A stretch of DNA of 64,000 nucleotides, from positions 9,174,118-9,238,117 of the forward strand of contig CP099839.1 of NCBI GenBank assembly GCA_030062745.1. Reading direction: 5' to 3'. Source of the stretch: Capitulum mitella (taxonomy: Eukaryota > Arthropoda > Thecostraca > Pollicipedomorpha > Pollicipedidae). The position numbers and the translations under genes were made by a program. Below, piece by piece: positions 57,201 to 64,000 of this stretch. Position 1 is the first letter of the stretch. Every line of letters begins with the position of its first letter. The notes under the pieces were generated by a model, which ran no database searches, had not been told where the DNA came from, and was given only the letters and a program-made list of their open reading frames with translations.

Positions 57201-60200
57201 CGAGGGGGGGGGCAGTGCCTTCAACGTTTTAGTAATGCCTGCCAGCACGGCCAGCTCCGAAAGAAATTTCTGTCCTCTGAGACACTAAAAAATCTCGTTA
57301 CGCAGAACCACCGACCAATGTCGACTGAACTCGCTGGCTGTGGCCCATGGCTTAGCTAGGAGTCGGTCTAGGAGAAAGAGAACCCAGATTTACAATCCCA
57401 CAATCAGCCCCAAATCTAGAAAATGTCCCGAATTTTGTCCAGGTGATTTTCATGTGCACCTAAGAAATGTACCAAAATTATAATAATGCAAGTCTGCATA
57501 TTGTTCCTGTCACTGGCGTAGCCAAGGGGCGAGCGATGGAGGCGACTGCCTCGTCCTGGAGGTCGACCATGGGTCCTGAGGCCGCCAGCAGGACGGTCAG
57601 GACCATTGGGATGATCAGGATGATCTGACCTTTGTAATGGTCGGAGGTCCTGAAACAACCGGGGTCTGCGAGATGACTGTGAGATGAAGGTACAAATAAA
57701 ATAAGAACGTCGTTTCGTGAAAACCCCATCGAAAGATTTTACCTTTGATCTGAAAACGCAACAACCAACAACAACCAGGCATGTAGTCAGGATTTACGTC
57801 AGGAGGAGGAAACATCGAATTTTGTCATATGCAGACTGCATTCCTGCGAAATCACCCAATGTCTGGCGTGGAGCGCTTGGCTCAAAATGGGGAGGGAGGG
57901 GGCATGGCTCCCGTGCTCCCTCCCTCTTGGTATGTCCCCAGCATGACGTTATGATAAAACGGTGGCATTTAAAATAAATGCCGTACAGTGGCAAGACATT
58001 TAGTCTTTGATTTGTGTCAACCCAATACGGGTTTTTATCCAGTCAAGCAAAAGTTTTTTATGTCTGAGGGTTTTTCATGCGAATAAAAGCCGACGTCATT
58101 TGCCCGTGCCATTTCAACCAAGTCACCGGAGATTCGCTGATGCAGCTTTTCATATACAACAAGAGTTGTAACAAGAGTTGGTATCATCACTGCAGCCGAG
58201 AGAGAAAGATAACGACAACGTCATTACGCAATTCATCGACAGACGACGACCATGAACCATTCACTGTTGTCATTTTGCCATGATCACCCCTTAATCATGG
58301 TACCGGAAACGCGCCGTGCGGATCCGCCCTCCACAACTGGAACCAGTCGCCAGGCCGGCGTTTTTGTGATCAGCGTTCAGCGGGAGAGTGCTGCACTGCC
58401 GCGGCGACTACGGGCGTTATGCCTGATGGGGTCTTCACGCCTGTCAGTAAGCCCGGTCATGGACGTTCTGGGCAAGCCGCCTTGTTTCCGAACCGATTTT
58501 GTTCGGCGTACAGTTCATGGGGGCGTTCTTGGCGGTCAGGCGTCAACTGAGCGAGGGGACCGGCTGCTGCACTGACCAACTGCGTCATTGTCGGGTGTTT
58601 GTGTCGTCGGAATTACGCGTGGCGACCGAGGCAAACCGGTTTCACCGGCGGCTGGTGGCGATCTCTTTCCGAGCGGACCCGTGCCACCGAATGGTGGTCT
58701 GCCAGGAGTGGCAAAAGAGGAGGGACGGTGCCGACGGCTGGGAGAACGCAGGGGAAAAATCAATGTTTCTTTGTGCCGAAAGACGGTCAAAACGAAACGT
58801 TCGTAGACAACATGTGTTTCAAAAATAGAAACATCAGAGATAACCCATGGCAACTGCCTATATCGCATAGCACCCTCAAACCCGTCTCCTACGATTTCAC
58901 CGGCGTGAAATATAAAAAAATCTCGAGTAACTACACATTCGGTAACTCCGGCCATCACTTAATGCACGCACTATATCTTGATATATCATTTAGCAAACAG
59001 GGACAAAACAGAGCGGACATAGCCAGTTTTGGCCCGTTCCAACCGTTACGCTTTCCAGAACACCATGGCATTGTAACCACATGAATATGAATCGCGCAAT
59101 TTCCACCATAATATAGCTCAGTCACTTACGAGTTTTCAGAAGATAGCTCAGTCATTTAAGAGTGTTCCATTTTCATCCGCATCGTGTTAGAATGGAAGTC
59201 GTTTTGCGTACAAAAGCAATTAGATAGTCGTTTTTCGCCCTGCGACGTTTTCTTTTTTTCAGTGACAGTTTTGAGCCGTTCGGAAGTGACGGAGGGAACA
59301 ATATCAGGGGTGGCGTGAGGTCCCAACTAGCAGTTCCTCGTGTACTAATTACTGAAGCAGACCAGTACATGGTTGGTTATTGGGTTCCGGCGAAATGTCG
59401 TTATTATCCGGACTCAAACCGGGGACCTTTCGGTCACAAGGCGAGCACGGTAACCACTACACTACGTCGCCCCAAAATACCATTACATATCCACACATAA
59501 AAAAAAAAACAATGAAAACAAAAACTGATAAAACATTATCTGCAAATTCGATTCCCAATCAAAAAAGAAGAATAAGAATAAAAAAATAACCTTAGCATAC
59601 GTACATACATGATACATACATACATACATACATACATACATCATACATCCTACATGTCATTGGTGAAACCTACCGCGTAAAAGATCTTGGAGAACTTAAA
59701 CAATCATTGGGAAATTCCCTCTAGATCCTTGACCATAAATATCCCAAGATTCAGGCATCCGTGCATTAGCTCCGACTTTCCATAATCCCTTGTGAGAAAT
59801 GCGGTGAATTAAAGAGAGAGTAGGGAAGGTAGGGAACACCACCTAAAAAGATTTCCTGCTCGTGGTACTGTCGCGCCGCTAACATTTGAAGCGATCACGA
59901 CAGTGACGCTGCCTTTCAGAATGATTAACGACCACTCACCGAGAGTGAAGAAGGTGTTGTAGAGAGACGGGAAAGTTGTCTGAGCTATGGCTCTTGAGGT
60001 GACGAATACCAGGAAAGTCGGAGCAAAAATGTTGATGATGCCGCCAACCAGGAATATGCCAATGTTGAGGAAGAAGACGGGCTTTCTCCCGATCCTGGCG
60101 GAAAGAGGGATTTGTCATCCAGCTGCCAGAGGACAAGAGTGATTATCGGATACATGCGATGCAAAGATTATGACGGCTTGATCGCTAATATCCGCCGCCG

Positions 60201-61914
60201 TCACGCACGACAGTCATAAGGCCGGATTGGCAGCTGGCATGGATTCCACGAAGGGTCGCCAACCGCCGTCTGACAACGCGCAGCGCGGTCACGCGCTCTG
60301 CGCTTCTGAATCTGTTGGACAGGGGACGTGCCACCGGGAACGGCATGCCCTCCTCCCTCCTCGCGGAGCAGCCGCCCGTCTCCATCGCTCACATGTCGGC
60401 CATGACGCCGTAGATGAGCGTGCCGACCGCGCTGCCCACGCTGTTGATGGTGAGCACGGTGGTGGGTTTGGCGCTGTCGTCGCACACCCAGTCGAAGTCC
60501 GTGACGGCCGTCCGCCGCCAGCTGGACCTGTCGTACTCCCAGCCGTGCAGGCACCCTGAGCGGCAAGAGGCGCAGGTCAGCGCGGCGCGCGGCGACCCCG
60601 GGCGGCGCGTGACACCGGTGACGTGGGGAAGACGATAACCCCGGTCAGTACCAAGCGCCGGTCATCCGGGTACGAGACGACCCCGTGCGGGATAAGACCG
60701 AGGGAAACATGTCGCGCGGCCGGGGGTCGACGTTGATAGGTGGTCATTGTCGACCAAGCGGGGTCGTGTAAACTCTGAGACCAGTCCGGGAGCAGAGTCC
60801 ATGAATTTGCTCGTGGATGCCGAGGGCAGAAGTGGCAATTCAGCATCACAGCTCCATGTGTTCTGAGAACGTTTAAAGATTCTAAAATAACTTAAACGAC
60901 ATGAGCTAACGAGTGAGCATGTTTTACGGGGACATGCAAAACAGGTGTTCGTCAGTGAGATATTCCGAGGGAGGCAATAGATAGACATCATTGTTCTCTG
61001 GTCTCCACAAGGTTGGACGGACCAGAAACCTGGGATATCATGTAGTGGAAACCCAATCATCACCTTGTTCTTGAGCCTTAACGGCGATGACGTCTCTTCA
61101 CCAAGATGTCATCTGTTAAATGTGTTACACATATGTTCTGGATACGTATAGGCTTATTCCCTCTTTCTTAGCTATTCCTGCGGAACCAGTCATGAAAATT
61201 ACGTTCCGTTCTTGGCGGACCTTACAAGCCCCGCCCGTCACGTAATTTATGTTCATTTGTGTTTTATAGTCATGTAACTCCGTTGTTTTGCTTTGCTGTC
61301 GTGCAGATTTTAATACTTTTGAGGCTGAAAGAGAATTGGACGGGCATATCTGACTGGATCGAACGTCACGGCGTACATCATGCGCGAGGAACATTTGTTG
61401 CCATCGACACACCGATCGCGCAAGTATGAACCAAATTTATGGTTTACTGAGCAACCAGCAGGGATTTTTTCTGTAACGCTCTCAAAAATGGTTGCATTCA
61501 CATTCAGTGAGCTGAGCATAAACCGTAGGAAGCTTAGCACAAAAGAAGTCAGGAAATACTTTGTAATACGGCAACTGCTTCCTTCCCAACCCAAGCGTCC
61601 AGGAATTTGTGCAAAGCTTGCTCAAAATGACATGGGTCCGATATTCTCATGACGCCCAGCATCCCAAGTATTATTATTTCGCGTCGTGCACCACCCGAAT
61701 GACACCATGTACCCGTAGGAACATTCAACTGAGATTCCCAGACCGCCGTCGAGCTCGTGGGCCCTTCGTGACCGGCTCACGGTTTGATGACGTACCCACG
61801 GTGGCGGCGGTGCCGTTGCTGTTCAGCACGGGCGTCAGGGAGAACCCGTCGCCGATGGAGAGGTTGAACATGCTGCACTGGCTCAGCCGCGACACACCGG
61901 CGTCGTCCTCTATC
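47398..61914 (-). CDS. SLC22 family organic ion transporter, 5'-partial gene
   Basis: A major facilitator of the SLC22 family (organic cation/anion/zwitterion transport at the plasma membrane). Eight exons give 512 residues to the stop, with every junction in phase. Visible family motifs in order are: extracellular loop with N-glycosylation sites (NLS, NGT) and Cys; GWEYD; D-VCDDS; a loop-1 GRKPV; EVVGP; IPESPRWL; NEFLNFFLL; LGRRW; AEIYPT-LRG-G; and LPETLG. Full-length members have about 550-600 residues, so TM1 and the N-terminus are missing and should lie beyond 64 kb on the same strand. The subfamily (OCT-, OAT- or carcinine-like) cannot be settled by eye, and the substrate is unknown. Confidence 0.93.
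47786..47875. repeat. Polypyrimidine low-complexity tract
   Basis: CT-rich, with repeated TCTCTCTCC, CCCTCTCGC and TTTCTCTATC blocks. It sits in the SLC22 intron before the last exon, where it is purine-rich on the transcribed strand. Confidence 0.85.
48185..48372 (-). CDS. SLC22 exon: TM10-TM11
   Basis: 188 bp, phase 1 start and phase 0 end, with acceptor CGCCCGCCGCAG before 48372 and donor GTGAGG after 48185. There is no Met-initiated frame over its start. It encodes HLTWLVTTLAIIAKFAITVS, FFVVFLQSAEIYPTVLRGSG and AMAYAVGIGSPGIIYL-type residues. LVTTLA-I-KF, AE-YPT and the following R--G are family hallmarks. Confidence 0.94.
48516..48700. repeat. Partial tandem duplication across an SLC22 splice donor
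   Basis: GACGCCGGGGAACTCACAGA near 48516 recurs as GACGCCGGAGAACTCACAGA near 48626. TGAGGCAGGAGGCGC also recurs as TGAGGCAGGAGACGC. Both copies hold a TTCT/GTGAGTTC donor. Only the one at 48641 gives the right phase for the next exon. Confidence 0.7.
48641..48855 (-). CDS. SLC22 exon: TM7-TM8
   Basis: 215 bp, phase 2 start and phase 1 end, with acceptor GTCGTCCACAG before 48855 and donor GTGAGT after 48641. It encodes IGNIVIYYALQMNVSNMAGN and EFLNFFLLSAVEGPANVVGW, then LGRRWTEVGSFAVTGVSCLS. NEFLNFFLL and LGRRW are typical of SLC22. The split codon T plus AT gives Tyr at the next junction. Confidence 0.93.
49287..49514 (-). CDS. SLC22 exon: PESPRWL and central cytosolic loop
   Basis: 228 bp, phase 2 start and phase 2 end, with acceptor ACCTTGATTCAG before 49514 and donor GTAAGT after 49287. 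It encodes YIPESPRWLISVRRKKEAKK and ILEEIAAVNKREVPKDLDAM, the large loop after TM6, and ends entering TM7 (TIFLTFC). IPESPRWL is a strong family signature. Confidence 0.95.
50243..50411 (-). CDS. SLC22 exon: TM4 end to TM6
   Basis: 169 bp, phase 1 start and phase 2 end, with acceptor GCCGTGCCGACAG before 50411 and donor GTGAGC after 50243. It encodes VEVVGPSLRG, then SFFVWTVSMCCLPLVAWLLA and DWQILGLVTMVPAVGFFFVW. E-VGP after TM4 and the DW motif before TM6 match the family. Both split codons fit the neighbouring exons. Confidence 0.93.
50582..50850 (+). repeat. Dispersed repeat family B, copy 2
   Basis: It starts GCAGCCAGGATTTCTCTCAG, contains TTCGTCATATGCTGCT, AAAATTTGTAGGAAAA, ACCATACATATGACCAC and AATCGCTAAATATCTAATG, and ends GCCCCCTCCTCCCGGT. 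It aligns block by block with the copy at 41116. Confidence 0.7.
54248..54292. repeat. (GA)n microsatellite
   Basis: About 20 uninterrupted GA dinucleotides, preceded by shorter GAGAGAGCGAGGAAGA tracts. Confidence 0.97.
55234..56475. mobile_element. Inverted-repeat element of about 1.24 kb, non-autonomous
   Basis: The left end reads GTGACGTCTTTAACCCG. The right end, read on the other strand, is GTGACATTTTAACCCG. A G/C palindrome sits inside each end (55287-55312 and 56427-56450). The AT-rich interior has no coding capacity and many TGACCT/AGGTCA motifs. This fits a MITE- or foldback-like DNA element; the superfamily is unknown. Confidence 0.7.
57779..57942 (+). repeat. Dispersed repeat family B, shortened copy
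   Basis: It starts ATGTAGTCAGGATTTACGTC, has TTTTGTCATATGCAGACT and CTGCGAAATCACCCAATG, and ends GCTCCCTCCCTCTTGGTA. The middle block present in the other two copies is missing. Confidence 0.6.
59398..59473 (-). repeat. tRNA-derived SINE head
   Basis: The minus strand shows a pol III box A (TAGTGTAGTGG, 59454-59464) and box B (GGTTTGAGTCC, 59410-59420) at tRNA-like spacing, with GCTCGCCTTGTGACCG between. The 3' acceptor stem does not pair with the 5' GGGCGAC, so it is not a functional tRNA. A SINE body probably continues to lower coordinates. Confidence 0.65.
59612..59645. repeat. (CATA)n microsatellite
   Basis: About eight tandem CATA/ATAC tetranucleotides, with further scattered copies just before. 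Confidence 0.95.
59940..60094 (-). CDS. SLC22 exon: GRKPV loop, TM3-TM4
   Basis: 155 bp, phase 2 start and phase 1 end, with acceptor CCCTCTTTCCGCCAG before 60094 and donor GTGAGT after 59940. The peptide IGRKPVFFLNIGIFLVGGII then NIFAPTFLVFVTSRAIAQTT is the G-[RK]-RK-V loop and TM3 of the family. GC content is lower than in the other exons. No Met-initiated frame covers its start. Confidence 0.93.
60393..60555 (-). CDS. SLC22 exon: end of first extracellular loop and TM2
   Basis: 163 bp, phase 1 start and phase 2 end, with acceptor CTCTTGCCGCTCAG before 60555 and donor GTGAGC after 60393. It encodes CLHGWEYDRSSWRRTAVTDF, DWVCDDSAKPTTVLTINSVG and SAVGTLIYGVMAD. C-GWEYD and D-VCD are textbook SLC22 motifs at this point. 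Confidence 0.95.
61796..61914 (-). CDS. SLC22 exon: first extracellular loop
   Basis: 119 bp, phase 2 start and phase 1 end, with acceptor GGTCTTTTCTCAG before 61914 and donor GTACGT after 61796. The peptide IEDDAGVSRLSQCSMFNLSI, DGFSLTPVLNSNGTAATV has one Cys and two N-glycosylation sequons, as expected for the large loop before GWEYD. This is the first SLC22 exon I can place; the upstream exon must end in phase 2. Confidence 0.88.
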
Positions 61915-64000
61915 CTGAGAAAAGACCAGCTCGCCGTGAAAAGAGCACCTCGTCGTGAGGAGTGCCCACGCCGCATCGTAAGAACATCGTCATTATTATC
62001 AGTTTCGTCATTTGCCGCCCACATGGAGACCCGTGACTGGCAAGCTGTGTCATCGGTGTAGGAGATTTTTCAAAGTCGATAGAGCCAGAACCATTCGTAG
62101 GCGATCTTTTTCCACTCAGCACCCTGAGGCCCATGTTAAAGTCCATGTTATGCTGATATTGAAATCGATGGAACTGAAATCGGTAGAACCGTTACACTTT
62201 TGAACGGTATGTCACATTGGACCGGACTCAGAGAACTAAATGGATATCGCCTCGTTATTTCTAGTGGCCATCAAAGCATCTTATTGCATGACAAGCGGAG
62301 ATACTTAGACAATCGACAAAGATGCTCCCGATTGGGACTGGACGACTGATTTGCCGAAAACAATGAAGGATTGAAAAAGGAAAATGTTTTCGTGCCCAAA
62401 TAAAATTGGTTAAAAGACGTCCAAAGATGCGTCTGTAAATACAGGCTTTGTGCTGGTTTGTAGGATTATGAAGGGAAATGCCATCTGTCTGTGCTTTCAA
62501 CCTATGGACCACACGTAACAGTTTATCAGAAGACTTTAAAGCAAAACCTTTTTAATGGAATGCCAGGGAGAAGACCTCGCCGCCGCCGTTGGCGTCACGA
62601 TGAGGCAGACAAAGCGTTCGACTCGGCGTTTCTCGGCTTGTTCCTGGCCCTCCGAGATGGCGTGGCGAAGCGCGTTAGGCCGGAGGTGGCCGCAGACCGC
62701 GGACACGCGCTCGGCGGCGAATACCAGCAGGCCGCGATGCGCGACGTCGTCCGCGCCGGCCAGCAGACGAGCTTCGGCAAGTAAATCTGCTGGGCACGTC
62801 CCTGACGCAATCGGTAGGCCCAGGACGATAGAGAAGTGCCTTGCGGACCACGTGATGGACCCTGTGACGCCGGAGTGCGTCAACCCGGTGACCAAGGTGC
62901 CGCCTAGCGGCGAGCTAGTGGACGTCGCCGTCCGGGTGGCCGACCAGATCGACTCCCACTCGAAGCGGGCCGTGCGGATGAACAGGGAGACGATGAACGT
63001 CACGTGCGAGGCGGTGTTACAGGAGGATCTCCACTCCAAGGAAGGGCTGTTGCATGCGAACTTTGCCACCGGCGATCACAGGGAGGAAATGACGTTCCTG
63101 GTGGAGAAAAGGAAGACCGCCTTCACCGGCGGCTTAACCTTTCGTTTCGCGGCGTCTGCATGTTGTACTGGCCAGTAAACTGTACGACTCTTCGTGCCCG
63201 TTTTGTGAGGCTGACGGGACAAAGCCTTTATGCGTCTCGTTAGTGCAGATGACAAACACAGCCAGATCTTGGTAATAATCACTCTCAGGAAATGTCGCGT
63301 TGCAAAGCATGCTATTTTTAGGACAAGCTATTCAGCATCGCTTCTAAAACCAACGCTTAGTTTATGATTTTCTGTTGCCAGACTTGTAAAGGCGATCGAT
63401 CGAACTCTTTTTTAAAAGAAATAAAAGTAAAAAAACATACCAAGATCTCTGCCAAAGGGCGTGTGTCGTGGCGAGTCACCGAAATTTGTTGCTTCTGTCC
63501 TTGAAACGCCTACAGGCGTAGCGTTAAATTCCGCGAACGTTGGAGAAGGAGGTATGTTTTATCTCTGGCAAAATCCATGCATAGACTCAGTAGTCCAGAG
63601 TCAATTCCGCGTCGCAGAATTAACGCCATTGACTAAACTTCTCCAGCAAATTTCCCAGCCGTTGGGTACGTTCATGAACTGACGGTCGGCGTTCACCGGT
63701 CGTTACGTCCGTTACGCGCTGACCGACAAATACGTCACGGACCAGTCAGTGCCACTCTGTAGGGTGCCAAGACATCCGAAAACTGACATCTCGTTTACTA
63801 CCATGCAGGAGCGGCTTGCGCGATGGCAGCAAAATCAAGCACAAAACAACGGCACGGTTAACACCAGTTCAGCACGTCTGGCCGACGCCGACCGGAGCTG
63901 AAATACCCGGCTCGAGTGGAGGACGGTCCAATGGGAGACCCGTCCGAGCACAGTTGGTTCGCGAGGCACGAGGCGCGTCCGTCTAGTTTTAAGGCTGTCC
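61915..64000. other. SLC22 upstream intron or flanking sequence
   Basis: I searched for an exon encoding TM1 and the N-terminus and did not find one, so it is probably beyond 64 kb. The only coding-like stretch is on the plus strand at 62563-63178 (separate entry). The rest is AT-rich with no assigned feature. Confidence 0.5.
62563..63178 (+). CDS. Unrecognised coding-like sequence with a possible 43-bp intron
   Basis: One frame to 62780 gives ADKAFDSAFLGLFLALRDGV and EYQQAAMRDVVRAGQQTSFG with very high GC3, then meets TAA. A GT-AG pair (62781-62823) removes 43 bp. It restores a Lys codon and continues in the other frame with TIEKCLADHVMDPVTPECVN, DVAVRVADQIDSHSKRAVRM and VTCEAVLQEDLHSKEGLLHA until the stop at 63176-63178. 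I do not recognise the protein. It might be a small gene on the opposite strand in the SLC22 intron, a fragment of a larger gene, or a decayed retrocopy with one frameshift. True ends are unknown. Confidence 0.4.

Larger units (their letters stand above)
50412..59939 (-). other. SLC22 intron of about 9.5 kb
   Basis: It contains a family B repeat copy (50582-50850), a GA microsatellite, the 55.2-56.5 kb inverted-repeat element, another family B copy (57779-57942), a tRNA-derived SINE head and a (CATA)n microsatellite. Open frames at 57.4-57.8 and 58.25-59.1 kb on either strand have no recognisable domains or fitting splice phases. Confidence 0.65.

Noticed and set aside
59398-59473. Functional tRNA gene
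   Set aside because: Internal promoter boxes are present but the acceptor stem cannot pair and the anticodon stem is poor; better read as a SINE head.
62536-63069. Minus-strand 177-codon frame considered as the missing SLC22 N-terminal exon
   Set aside because: It has no TM1-like hydrophobic segment or SLC22 N-terminal motif and is antisense to a GC3-rich plus-strand frame.

Overview
The window is animal nuclear DNA with split genes. Exons are GC-rich (strong G/C at third positions), while introns and intergenic DNA are AT-rich and full of repeats. Two TTAGG/CCTAA-rich blocks (about 7.1-7.4 kb) and the protein relationships suggest an arthropod. A crustacean such as a barnacle would fit, but the species is inference.

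About 0.2-44.4 kb is one minus-strand gene: a complete MAGI scaffold (membrane-associated guanylate kinase, inverted). Seventeen core exons can be linked by splice sites, reading phase and family homology. In order they encode PDZ0, a degenerate guanylate-kinase (GK) segment, two WW domains and PDZ1 to PDZ5, about 1,633 residues. Several exons lack an internal Met and are easily missed: GK at 18289-18379, WW1 at 13480-13645, WW2 at 12709-12914 and PDZ1 at 9609-9801. Between the GK and WW exons lie two large extra exons (16176-17606 and 15068-16129). Both are symmetric phase 1-1 and would add 831 residues. The first opens with a second copy of the YGTP motif that also opens the normal downstream exon. 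Two core exons each carry one extra base that breaks the frame, which looks like an assembly indel or an allelic lesion.

Intron 1 (19.99-44.03 kb) separates the PDZ0 exon from the rest. It holds GC-rich islands, a 283-codon unassigned ORF, minisatellites and dispersed repeats.

About 47.4-61.9 kb is a second minus-strand gene, an SLC22 (organic cation/anion transporter-like) major facilitator. Eight exons run from the first extracellular loop to the stop. The N-terminus with TM1 is not visible and probably lies beyond 64 kb. The two genes are head-to-tail with a gap of about 3 kb. MAGI scaffolds organise junctional and synaptic membranes and SLC22 proteins carry organic ions across membranes; nothing here shows that they work together.

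At 62.56-63.18 kb a plus-strand, GC3-rich coding-like stretch with a possible 43-bp intron encodes an unrecognised protein. The remainder is repeats: an approximately 1.24-kb inverted-repeat element with G/C palindromes, two dispersed repeat families, a tRNA-derived SINE head and several micro- and minisatellites. A recurring oddity is tandem duplication across exon-intron boundaries, seen at two MAGI acceptors and one SLC22 donor.
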